From assembly GCA_035415725.1 (NCBI GenBank), contig DAOOGN010000018.1:1-48938 (forward strand): DNA of 48,938 nucleotides, read 5' to 3'. The notes under the pieces were generated by a model. That model was not told the DNA's origin, searched no databases, and saw nothing but the letters and a program-made list of their open reading frames with translations. Shown piece after piece: positions 8,350 through 16,718 of the stretch. The position numbers and the translations under genes were made by a program. This DNA comes from DSWT01 sp035415725. GTDB lineage: Bacteria; Chloroflexota; Anaerolineae; B4-G1; SLSP01. Each line of letters starts with the position of its first letter. The stretch's first letter is position 1.

Positions 8350-10592
8350 CCTTGCCTTTCCTTGCCGTCTTTTTCAATAAGTGGCAAGCCCGTTGTATCA
8401 CCCGCTGACAGTTCGAGCGCAACGGCCTCGGGCAGGTCTTTCCCACGTTTTTCAGCCCGCCGTTTATTTCCCATAAACCATTCAAATTGTGGGTGATCCG
8501 GATCAAAGCGTTTGGTCGGACGCGGGGAGTGAATCGGCAATTTCGGCGGCATTCCAAGCAACGCGTACAGGTCGTCCAATATCTGTGCAAAGCCGTCGAC
8601 ATACAATCTTTGCATCTCTTCGAGGAACTTTTGTTTAAGCTGTGCGCCATCTATGGATTGCCAGCCGGTTTCCGGCTCGATAGATTGTAAACGCACCTCC
8701 CAATCAAGGGTTTGCACACTCTCCACCGTCACCTTGACCGAGCCGAAGCCGAGTGGCTTGGCATAGCCCAGACGGTGGAACATCCCCTCTTTCAGTTCCA
8801 GTGTGTAGAGCAGCGCGCCCAGTTCCAGCGGAGCCAGGTTTTCAAAATCCAGGGTAAAGGTGAATGTCGCACCCGGCTTGAGCGCGCCCTTGACGGTACG
8901 GTTTTGCTCGCTTTTCTCGCCGCGTTGGTACTCGTCGGGATTTACCCTGCCGTGATGCCGGTAGAACTTGCGACCGCGCAGCCGCGCGTCGTCGGTATCA
9001 TAGTTCATCGCTGCGTCGGGTTGGCCTTCCGAGTTGAGCAGGTAAAACGCCGTCGTGGTCGGCTTGGGGGTGGAGAGGATAGCCAGCGGGGTGTCCGGCA
9101 ATTCCCCCGCGCTATGAGTCAGTGTGCCGTGCGAAAGTCGCACTCGGCCGGTGTAGGCAGCGGACACATCCCGCTCTATATCCTCCGCGCCTTCTCTCAC
9201 CCAGCCAAAGACGCGGCAGGCGGGACAGAGGGCATTATAATCTTTACAGCGATGTAAAAAATCGGGCAGGAGTTGACCGACGCTATGCTCATATCCAACA
9301 CGGGGAACGGAAACTGGCGCAATGAACTTGACACGAGGGGCGCTTGTACTTCCTTCCAACATTGCATACACCAATTCGCCGCCCTTTAATTTTTGTTCCT
9401 CGGCCTGGTACACAAATCGGCTGAAACCAGCCTCTTCACCCACTGGTTGTCCTGGCGGCTGGTTTTTCCTTCGCCGTTTTTGCACTGCATCACGATGACG
9501 CTCCTGATAGTCCTTGATCAGAGCCTCATAATCTTGCTGTACCTTTTCCGGCAACTCAATCAGTTCTGGACCGGTGTGATTTTCTTGGGCGCGGAAAAAG
9601 AAACGTTCGCTGTGTTTGGGTTCTATATTTTGATTCGTCACGCACAGCCAACCGCGTTCAATCCGTTCGTCACTATTTCGAGGTCGAGGCAGAGAAGATG
9701 ACTCTCTCCGAATTTCGACGACATCCCAGAAACTTATTCTCGGATGAGGGTGTTGAAACCACCGTAACAAGGCATAAGCCTCTTCTCCGTGAGTTATTCC
9801 ATCAGGATTTCGAAAGGGTTTATCAGTCCGCTCAATGAAAGACTGCCTGTCGGCAAGTTGTTCTTGGCTTACCGGATTCTTTCTGCCGGATGATTCTATT
9901 TGCAGGTTTGTGGTTCCTGGCAGTAGTCGCAAATGCCAGGTCTCATCCTCACGTTCTACACGCGCTGGCACAAGCCAGGGGGAGCGGCTTGACTCCAGAT
10001 GATAACTCAAAGTATCTTCGTCAAATGCCACAAAACACGAGTTTGTCATCGCCTCGAACACCGAGCGGAACATCCCGCGCAGGCTGCTGGCCGGTAAAGC
10101 CGGTTGCCCGTCCAATTGGAAGAAACGATAGGTGCGGTGGTCCCCTTCTTTACCCTCCACCGCGTGCGAATCGGAGATAAACAGCGGCGTGATGGCTTCC
10201 ACTTTGCAGGTGATGCGTCCACTTAGGCCAACATAGCGGTCATGCGGCGGCGGGGGGCAGTTGCCCAGGACGTGGTTTTGCGGACGTGGCTGTTCCAGAT
10301 AGCGCACAAAGTTGTAAGGATTGAGGAAGCGGTATTTCTGATTACCTGCTTGAACCTTTGTTTGAGTTTGGCGGCTTGTTTGTGGTTTCGCTCCCACTGG
10401 CCGCACATTTTGGGCTTCAAGCCCCTTTTTCCCTCGTCCCTCTACAAATGTTACTGTTTCCCCTTCTTGTGGTGTACTGCCTTGAGATCCTTGCCACTGA
10501 TTGATGTGAACGAACAAATCGTCTTGTCCTTGCCGCTCGATAAACCCATAACCTTTCTGAGTGTTAAACCATTTGATCTTGCCCTCAGTCAT
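8346..10592 (-). CDS. Cas7-family RAMP subunit with N-terminal cold-shock domain (Cas7-insertion type)
   Basis: A 748-residue protein with two parts. Residues 1-66 are a canonical cold-shock domain: GKIKWFN, RNP1 KGYGFIER (13-20) and RNP2 DLFVHI (25-30). After a Gln/Thr-rich linker (about 67-85), residues 86 onward form a long RAMP protein of the TIGR03986 type, starting YRFLNPYNFVRYLE. A Cas7 core is seen (GDHRTYRFF near 150, PASSLRGMF near 168-175, and the glycine-rich loop GYAKPLGFGSV near the C-terminal third), interrupted by long non-core segments, as in the Cas7-insertion subunit of type III-Dv. GDH at 150-152 lies where other Cas7 subunits carry the catalytic Asp. The ends overlap the neighbours by 8 bp and 4 bp. 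The cold-shock domain could add sequence-nonspecific RNA binding; this is inferred. Confidence 0.85.
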   Translation of the reverse strand: MTEGKIKWFNTQKGYGFIERQGQDDLFVHINQWQGSQGSTPQEGETVTFVEGRGKKGLEAQNVRPVGAKPQTSRQTQTKVQAGNQKYRFLNPYNFVRYLEQPRPQNHVLGNCPPPPHDRYVGLSGRITCKVEAITPLFISDSHAVEGKEGDHRTYRFFQLDGQPALPASSLRGMFRSVFEAMTNSCFVAFDEDTLSYHLESSRSPWLVPARVEREDETWHLRLLPGTTNLQIESSGRKNPVSQEQLADRQSFIERTDKPFRNPDGITHGEEAYALLRWFQHPHPRISFWDVVEIRRESSSLPRPRNSDERIERGWLCVTNQNIEPKHSERFFFRAQENHTGPELIELPEKVQQDYEALIKDYQERHRDAVQKRRRKNQPPGQPVGEEAGFSRFVYQAEEQKLKGGELVYAMLEGSTSAPRVKFIAPVSVPRVGYEHSVGQLLPDFLHRCKDYNALCPACRVFGWVREGAEDIERDVSAAYTGRVRLSHGTLTHSAGELPDTPLAILSTPKPTTTAFYLLNSEGQPDAAMNYDTDDARLRGRKFYRHHGRVNPDEYQRGEKSEQNRTVKGALKPGATFTFTLDFENLAPLELGALLYTLELKEGMFHRLGYAKPLGFGSVKVTVESVQTLDWEVRLQSIEPETGWQSIDGAQLKQKFLEEMQRLYVDGFAQILDDLYALLGMPPKLPIHSPRPTKRFDPDHPQFEWFMGNKRRAEKRGKDLPEAVALELSAGDTTGLPLIEKDGKERQG

Positions 10593-11169
10593 TGTCGGCC
10601 TCCTTCCATTCGCTCAAGCCGGTGTACCAGACAAATTCCATCTGTCCGGCGCGGTTAAATGTCCTGTAATGGAGTTCCACCCGCTTACCGGTCACCGGGT
10701 AATACAGTTTGGCCGCGCCAACGCGGTCATCGCGCCACCCGCCATCTTTGCTCTCACCCCACAATAACGTCGTCTCTTCGCTTTGGTGAAAGGTTGCCTT
10801 TGGATGTTTGACCCAATAATCCTGTGTGCCATAGTCTCCCGCCGGGGGCTGCGCGCCCGCCGGGCCGACAAAGCGCCACGCAAACGCCGCGCCATCACGT
10901 CGCAGGTCCAGGTCACCGCCGGGGCCAAATAGCCGCCCGCGTTCCAGCAGGGCCACGTTTTGCGGCAGGCTGTCTTTCTCAAAAGCAATCTCGCTGACAT
11001 ATTCCCACACCCGAAACAACATTCCAGACAAATTCCACTGCTGGAGAAATGCTGTCAGGTCGCTTTCGGCGCAGCGCCCACCCCAAATAGCAAGGACGCT
11101 TTGTCTTATCTCAGATTGGTTTATATTTTGGACGATATTTGCAAAATCTATCGGCTTCCGGTCGCTCAT
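10585..11169 (-). CDS. csx19: Csx19-like subunit (type III-D)
   Basis: A 194-residue protein between the two Cas7 genes, overlapping each neighbour (8 bp downstream, 4 bp ATGA upstream). The segment ERGRLFGPGGDLDLRRDGAA resembles the conserved core of the Csx19/TIGR03984 family, which accompanies Csx10 and fused Cas7 subunits in subtype III-D loci and is part of the Synechocystis III-Dv complex. The assignment rests on this segment, the size and the gene order. No enzymatic motif is seen; a structural role in the effector complex is expected. Confidence 0.7.
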   Translation of the reverse strand: MSDRKPIDFANIVQNINQSEIRQSVLAIWGGRCAESDLTAFLQQWNLSGMLFRVWEYVSEIAFEKDSLPQNVALLERGRLFGPGGDLDLRRDGAAFAWRFVGPAGAQPPAGDYGTQDYWVKHPKATFHQSEETTLLWGESKDGGWRDDRVGAAKLYYPVTGKRVELHYRTFNRAGQMEFVWYTGLSEWKEADND

Positions 11170-12860
11170 TGCGCACCTCCTTTCAACACCGGGTAGAGGG
11201 TATCTACGCGGCCAAAGTAACTATCTTGGGTCAATGCGAGTTCTTTAGGCCGCGCAAAGTTCTCACTGACCTGTTTGCGAAACTCATCGACCCATTGTTG
11301 CGCCAACGCGCGCCAACCGGCAGTGGCTTCGGTCACTTGCGCGGTGGTATAGACACTGCTGGTCTGCGTTGTCAGATGCAGTTGCGCCAGGTCCGGCGCA
11401 TCGTCGGGGGTGAGATAGCCAAACGTGGCTGCCCAATTCTTCAGCCTGACCCGGCCAAAACCTTTCGCCGCGCCAAAACCCACCGCCAACCAGCCTTCGG
11501 CTAGGTCGCGCAAGACCAGCGCCAGCCAGCCCAGTTCCCACGGAGCGGGATTTTCCAGATGTAGGCGCAGCGCAAACGCCGGTTTCCAAAGCGCCAGCGC
11601 GTCGAACTTGGCTCCATCGGCTCCGCCGCCGGTAAAGCGGTCAATGGCGAGAAAATCCAGCATTTTGAGTCTGGGTTTGTCGCCGGCAAAGGGGCTGTCT
11701 TCTACCAACAGGCGACTGCCATGCCGTGTGCTGCCGAACAGGCGACAGGCCAGGCAAAGATGCTTATCATCTACGATGGCCTCTGAAGAGATTTTCTCTT
11801 TCAGTAACGTATCGCAACTTGCCAGCGGTTCACCCGCCCGGCTTTCCACCGGGCTGCACGCCGGGCATTTTTGCAAGAACTCATCCTTACCATTGACATT
11901 GTGTGTGGCGATTGTGCGAGCAATGCGCTCCGCGTGAGAGCGCAGCACGCCGCGCAACCCCGCGCCGGTCAGCACCGGATACCGCCAGTCGCCCCACTGC
12001 ACCAGCAGCGGGGCGTGGTCGAAGCCGCTTGCGCCGGAGGTCAACGTGTCGTTGGTCAACAACGGGCCTTCGGCTTGCAAGAGACCCGTTACCTTCACCC
12101 AGCCACGAGCGATGGCTTCCGCTTGATGGCTATCGGAAACAGGATGCAGTGTTGCCAATTGTGTCGCCAGCCAATCGGGTTGAGGTTGCGCTTGCTGCCA
12201 GGGTCGGTCGTCCTTGAGGAAGGTCATCAAATGCACCGGCTCTTTCAGGAGAAGCGTTTTATAGGCCAGGTCGCTCAGGTCAAACGCGCCCAGGCCGCGC
12301 GCCACGCGCCCGCCCAGCCATAGCCGTCCGGCTTGCCACTCGGCCAGGCCGGCGGCGAGCAGGGCTTCGTCTTCCGGGGCAGCGTCGCGCAGTTCCAGTC
12401 GCAGGTCAAACGTTGCGCCGGCGGGCAGCACCTCCAAGTCGAACTTGACCGAGCCTGCTCGCGCTGCCGTGCCGGTCACGCGGTCAATGCCCACGCCGTC
12501 GCGGATCAGAGAGCGTGGTAGATTACCAGAAGGAGTCGCATTGAATATCATTAGGCGCGAGGCTGCGGATTGAGACTCTGTTTCATCTGTTGGATTGATG
12601 TCTCCAAAGAGACGACAGACGGAACAAGAACAGGAAGCATTGCTGTCATCAGTCAGCGCAACGCACAAGGCCGAACCAAAGCGCGGAGCCAGGCGAGTGA
12701 GCAGCGCACGCAGCGCCCCGGCAATGGCTGTGCCGGGGATAATGGGGCGTCCCTCGGCGTCGCGGCGTAATAGCGCGTCGGTCAAATCGTTGCCCTCACC
12801 GCTGCCAATGTAAATGGCGGTGCGAGCAGTCAACGTTGCAGTTATCACCCGGTAGGTCAT
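11166..12860 (-). CDS. Double Cas7 (Csm3-like) RAMP subunit, Cas7-2x
   Basis: A 564-residue fusion of two Cas7 domains. Domain 1 (about 1-200) has TDALLRRD with Asp28 placed like the catalytic Asp of Csm3, then IIPGTAIAGALR (40-51), a CSCSVC cluster, the thumb motif GIDRVTGTA (124-132) and the glycine loop GGRVARGLGAF. Domain 2 (about 250-495) repeats the plan: GFDHAPLLV with Asp281, VLTGAGLRGVLR, CPAC and CLAC pairs likely to hold zinc, LAIDRFTGGG and GAAKGFGRVRL. Both domains thus keep the target-RNA-cleaving Asp, predicting two cuts 6 nt apart, as known for Csm3 filaments. Domain order and size match Cas7-2x of type III-Dv. Both ends overlap neighbours by 4 bp. Confidence 0.88.
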   Translation of the reverse strand: MTYRVITATLTARTAIYIGSGEGNDLTDALLRRDAEGRPIIPGTAIAGALRALLTRLAPRFGSALCVALTDDSNASCSCSVCRLFGDINPTDETESQSAASRLMIFNATPSGNLPRSLIRDGVGIDRVTGTAARAGSVKFDLEVLPAGATFDLRLELRDAAPEDEALLAAGLAEWQAGRLWLGGRVARGLGAFDLSDLAYKTLLLKEPVHLMTFLKDDRPWQQAQPQPDWLATQLATLHPVSDSHQAEAIARGWVKVTGLLQAEGPLLTNDTLTSGASGFDHAPLLVQWGDWRYPVLTGAGLRGVLRSHAERIARTIATHNVNGKDEFLQKCPACSPVESRAGEPLASCDTLLKEKISSEAIVDDKHLCLACRLFGSTRHGSRLLVEDSPFAGDKPRLKMLDFLAIDRFTGGGADGAKFDALALWKPAFALRLHLENPAPWELGWLALVLRDLAEGWLAVGFGAAKGFGRVRLKNWAATFGYLTPDDAPDLAQLHLTTQTSSVYTTAQVTEATAGWRALAQQWVDEFRKQVSENFARPKELALTQDSYFGRVDTLYPVLKGGAQ

Positions 12861-15106
12861 TGCGCACCTCCTTTTTTGTCTGTGGCTAATACCGCCACCC
12901 AGTCAGCCAACCGCTCGATGCCGCGCGGCCAGTTCTGTGGATTCTCTTTTTCTTTCAGATGCTCCAAAGCCTGGCGAATGGCCTGGATGCTTTTTGCACC
13001 TTCTTTAGCAAAGAAATTGTCCTTACTGCGCTCGCCGTATTCCTTCTCTCCACCGATAGTCTCAATCATAGCCGCATCTGGCTGCCCAAGCGCGCCCAGT
13101 TGGACGAGCAAGGTCTCCGGCGTTTGGTCTCTGTGGGTATGCAGCCAGCGCGCCACCGCAGTAAAACGCGGATCAAGTTTCTCGGGCAGTTTTCCTAATT
13201 CTTTTTCCCAATGCTCCATAAACGTGTCCTTGTGCGGTTTGACGAGCCGCATCTGTCCCGTAAGATTGATAGCACTGGCTTGAAGTTCGTTGCGCCGCTC
13301 GTAAATGGGATGATTGAACGCCACGCGGCCAAAGCCTTCGTTGCACCGCAGGCCAATACCTGTGGCCTCTAGTTGCCCCAACCGTGTTTGCCAGTCATCC
13401 GGCGGCGCGAGCAGCCGGAACCAGGCTACGGCCCCGGCGACGAGCGCGGTATCGCGCCAGCGCGGCAAACCGAGCGTGGCGTTGAAACTGTCTACCACGC
13501 AGGTGCGAGCATACGCATCGTCAATCTTGACCGGACCCAGCCCTAAAACCGGCTCCAGCCACTCCGCCGTAAAGCCGGTCGCCTGCTGTCCCCAGGGATT
13601 GGCGATGATCGCGTCGGTCAGCAGAGTCAGGCTCAGGGGCTGAGTCACATCTGTGACGCGCTCCGCCAGCGCTAGTTGAATCCAGGTCTGTGGGCAGGCG
13701 TCACACTGCTCCAGCCAAGCCGTCACTTGTCCGTAGCCCCGTCGTCGCGCCTTGCCAAGGCGCCAGGTCAGCGGTGACTTTTCGGTGACGCCGGTCATCT
13801 CCTGCAAACGCTCCCAAGTGACTTCGTCGGCGCAGAGCAGTTCGCCCACGAAATACTGCCCGGCATTGAGCACGGTGTATCCGTATAACTGCCCTTGCTT
13901 GACCCGACCGCTCTCCTCATCTACTTGAATGTGAAGTTCAGAGGCTCGTCCTGGTGAAACCGTATAAGGTGATTGCCGTCTCAAGACTACAAAACCATCT
14001 ATCGGTTCTAAACGGTTCGCGCATTGGGGACATTCCTTGTGCTCAGTAGCCAGATATACCCCGTGGCCCGGATTTTTCCCTTCCCAGGGTACAACGCTGC
14101 ACGTTAACAATCCCAGCGGGGCCGGAATCGTTGGGTAGAGATAGTCACTTTGTTCTTGGGCAGGATATAGCATTGGGAAGGTGACGCCGCCGCGCCGGAA
14201 CAGGGCCACAAAGTCGTGGTAGGTATCCAGGTCAGACAAGTTGCCCCGCTCGGCGGCCAGATTTGCCAGCGTTCCCAACAGCGCGCTGCCGGGGATGGAG
14301 GGGCGCGCGTCAAACTGGTTGCCGGCCGGGGCGCGTTCGGCAATCAGCAGCGGCTCATCCAGACGCAGAATCACCCGTACGCGCACTGGCACACCGCTGG
14401 GAATAGAGATGACTTGCACATCCGCTTTGATTCCCGGTTCTGTGAGTGGCGTGGGATTCCCCTGCAGCCATTTTTGCTCAAATCGTGCCAAAAACCAGTC
14501 TTCCCAAGATTGGTCGGTGGGTTTGGGTTTATCAAGACCTGTCACATCCGTTAAGTGTATGACGCACTCCCCCAGGCCACGCCGTCGTGAACGTCCTAAC
14601 TGACGCACGTTGCGCGCTGCCGCTACCAACAGCGCAGCCTCGTCCAATGCAGCCACATCGTTTTTCGGACAGGTGACCGTAAAGCGGAATACCTGCCCGG
14701 CGTGCCCTTCCTCCTGTGAAAACAACTTGCGCGGTTCGGCGCGGCGCGTGCGCTGGTCAATGCGCACCCGCTGCACGGCTTGCGCATCAGCAGACTTTCG
14801 CTCTATCGGATGCGCCGAGGCGATATGCCAGCGTTTGGCCTGCGCCGGCGAACCAAAGAGGCGCTGCAAAGCATCCTTGTTAGCATCCTCATCATTATCG
14901 TTGTTGCAATGTCGGCTCAGTGGTTCTAATTTCAACAACCGGTATGCGCCGTCACGTAGCAACCCTGTCAGTCCACTGCCGCGCAGCACGAGGCTGCCGT
15001 TGGCTTCGCGCAGTAGTGCAGAGTCCACGCCAAAGCCTGTGCCATACCCCGCGCCGCTGTGATAGTCGGATTTGAGCGTGATTTCAAAGGTCAGTTCGAG
15101 GCTCAT
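12857..15106 (-). CDS. Cas7-Cas5(Csx10)-Cas11-like fusion subunit
   Basis: A 749-residue multidomain subunit. Residues 1-190 are a Cas7 domain with VDSALLRE (Asp28 in the catalytic position), LRGSGLTGLLR (41-51) and the basic glycine loop GRSRRRGLGE (171-180). Residues about 238-610 resemble Csx10, the Cas5-type subunit that caps the crRNA handle: RVILRLDEPLLIAE, IPGSALLGTLANL (271-283), a CPQC cysteine pair and GKARRRGYGQVTAW. The last 130 or so residues are mainly charged and helical and may be a fused Cas11 small subunit; that part is inferred from the III-Dv Cas7-5-11 plan, since no separate small-subunit gene exists in the operon. It overlaps cas10 and the double Cas7 gene by 4 bp each. 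Confidence 0.82.
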   Translation of the reverse strand: MSLELTFEITLKSDYHSGAGYGTGFGVDSALLREANGSLVLRGSGLTGLLRDGAYRLLKLEPLSRHCNNDNDEDANKDALQRLFGSPAQAKRWHIASAHPIERKSADAQAVQRVRIDQRTRRAEPRKLFSQEEGHAGQVFRFTVTCPKNDVAALDEAALLVAAARNVRQLGRSRRRGLGECVIHLTDVTGLDKPKPTDQSWEDWFLARFEQKWLQGNPTPLTEPGIKADVQVISIPSGVPVRVRVILRLDEPLLIAERAPAGNQFDARPSIPGSALLGTLANLAAERGNLSDLDTYHDFVALFRRGGVTFPMLYPAQEQSDYLYPTIPAPLGLLTCSVVPWEGKNPGHGVYLATEHKECPQCANRLEPIDGFVVLRRQSPYTVSPGRASELHIQVDEESGRVKQGQLYGYTVLNAGQYFVGELLCADEVTWERLQEMTGVTEKSPLTWRLGKARRRGYGQVTAWLEQCDACPQTWIQLALAERVTDVTQPLSLTLLTDAIIANPWGQQATGFTAEWLEPVLGLGPVKIDDAYARTCVVDSFNATLGLPRWRDTALVAGAVAWFRLLAPPDDWQTRLGQLEATGIGLRCNEGFGRVAFNHPIYERRNELQASAINLTGQMRLVKPHKDTFMEHWEKELGKLPEKLDPRFTAVARWLHTHRDQTPETLLVQLGALGQPDAAMIETIGGEKEYGERSKDNFFAKEGAKSIQAIRQALEHLKEKENPQNWPRGIERLADWVAVLATDKKGGAQ

Positions 15107-16716
15107 TCTGCTTCCTCCTCATAATCCTGGCGGTTTTTATCCAGATCCAGGGCAAAATCCCAGACTTCCAACAGGTCGGGCAAGCCGTGGCCGTGCCAGA
15201 CATTTTGTGGCGGACGGTCAACCTTGCGCCAGTAGCCCGGTTCTTTTCCCCCTAATGTGCTCAATGCCGTGTCAACAGCTTCTCTATGTTTTTCTTTTCT
15301 GCCGATGCGTACCTGCAATTGTTCCAACCTGGCTTTCCAGGGATCGAGAGAATCAGGCTTGAGTGATTCAGGCAAGTCATCATACAGGCTGCGCAGTTCG
15401 ACCAACCGTTTGTGCGGCACGCTGCGCAATTCATAGCGATGCTCAAGCAATTGTTTCACCGACAATCCCCAGCCATTCAGGTCGGCGGACTTTGTACCCC
15501 AATAGGGGCGCAAAGTAGCACGCAAAAGTTTGTCCGATACGGGTTCTACCAGGCGTCCGCCCAACACTATCTCAAAATTGAGCGTTGAACAAGGCTGCTC
15601 ACCATCCAGCACCCGTTGTTTACCCATCCGCTTGGCCTCTTTCAGCCGCGACTCGCCGGCCTCGTGCGCCAGAGCATAAGGGTGTTTGCTCTTGCAAATC
15701 ACGACTGCTGCTGCAACGGTGGGAATCGGAATTTCTTGTAGGCCGATCCGCTCTAACAAGGCTTTCATTTCCCGCTCATACACCTGGCAAAACCGTAGCG
15801 AAAAATCCAACGCCCACGGCGCAGGGATGAGCGCGAACAGGTCGTCGCCGCCCAAAATGAGCGGCAAGACCGGAACAAAATTCTCACGATCGGACACCTG
15901 ATGTTGTGCATCCATCGCTAGATGTGCCGGTTCGGCCAACGCCTTGCGCACTACCTCCGATAGCCCTTTCGACAAGTCACGCATTTGTTCTGGAGTTTGG
16001 CACTTGCCGAAAATCTGGCCCATATTGTTGCCATCGGCCACCAAATAGGCTACATAGCGGCGCGGGTCGTAATCGGCTACGTCTTCCAAAGGGTCTATTT
16101 CCTTGCACCCACGGCGCTTTTGCTTGCCTGGCCAATCCAGCGTTCGGAGATTGTTCAGGCCAACCACCACTCCATAAAACTCTCGTAAAAAATCTCCCAA
16201 CTCGGCGCCGGTGGCGCGTTCTGCCCCTTTGGTCAGGCAAGATGGACACAGGTATTGCGGGTCTTGATTCTCGTGATAGGCGGTGTGCTTTTTTGCCAGT
16301 CCCACCCCGCACGAGGCGCAAAAGGCCACATACGGCAGATGTTCTTGACTTTTCCAGTTCTCGCGCCAGCGTTTGGCCTGGCGCAGGTTCTCTTCAGCCT
16401 GTGCGCTGGCTTTGCCGAAATCATCGTTGACGGCTACCGGTTCAGCGATAGATAGTGAGCCACCGGTAGCGCGGCGATAGACCTCGGCTAAATCCGCGCC
16501 AAAGGCTTGGGCCTGCTCTTGCCTGTCAAAGAGAATACGGAAACTGCCGCCATCGCTGATGATAATATCCTCTTTGGGCACGTTCAGCAATTGAGGAGTC
16601 TCCTTACAAAAACGCGAGAGCAACTGGCTTCCGCCCACCACCTCACGCAAACGCGCAGAGCGAAAGAGTAAATCCTGAATCTTATCGGCCTCGGCGGCTA
16701 AAAGGTATCGAGCCAC
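15103..16716 (-). CDS. cas10: Cas10 large subunit lacking the HD domain, cyclase motif intact
   Basis: A 537-residue Cas10, the signature subunit of type III systems. It starts directly in the first palm domain (MARYLLAAEADKIQDLLF, then LREVVGGS), so the N-terminal HD DNase present in most Cas10 proteins is missing. The zinc knuckle is C133-C136/C157-C160. The second palm has VADGNNMG (227-233) and LILGGDDLF, with GGDD at 289-292, the active site that makes cyclic oligoadenylate from ATP on target RNA binding. The helical D4 region follows. The start lies 2 bp after the stop of the CARF-HEPN gene, and the stop overlaps the next start. Prediction: RNA-triggered signalling without Cas10-mediated DNA cutting. 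Confidence 0.93.
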   Translation of the reverse strand: MARYLLAAEADKIQDLLFRSARLREVVGGSQLLSRFCKETPQLLNVPKEDIIISDGGSFRILFDRQEQAQAFGADLAEVYRRATGGSLSIAEPVAVNDDFGKASAQAEENLRQAKRWRENWKSQEHLPYVAFCASCGVGLAKKHTAYHENQDPQYLCPSCLTKGAERATGAELGDFLREFYGVVVGLNNLRTLDWPGKQKRRGCKEIDPLEDVADYDPRRYVAYLVADGNNMGQIFGKCQTPEQMRDLSKGLSEVVRKALAEPAHLAMDAQHQVSDRENFVPVLPLILGGDDLFALIPAPWALDFSLRFCQVYEREMKALLERIGLQEIPIPTVAAAVVICKSKHPYALAHEAGESRLKEAKRMGKQRVLDGEQPCSTLNFEIVLGGRLVEPVSDKLLRATLRPYWGTKSADLNGWGLSVKQLLEHRYELRSVPHKRLVELRSLYDDLPESLKPDSLDPWKARLEQLQVRIGRKEKHREAVDTALSTLGGKEPGYWRKVDRPPQNVWHGHGLPDLLEVWDFALDLDKNRQDYEEEAE

Positions 16717-16718
16717 GG

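Noticed and set aside
7949..8650. A 233-codon minus-strand frame across csx15 and the cas7 end
   Set aside because: Out of frame with both clear family members and made of Arg/Ala-rich shadow sequence.
8346..16716. A type III-E (single-protein Cas7-11) effector
   Set aside because: The Cas7 domains are spread over three genes and a Cas10 with GGDD is present, which III-E lacks.
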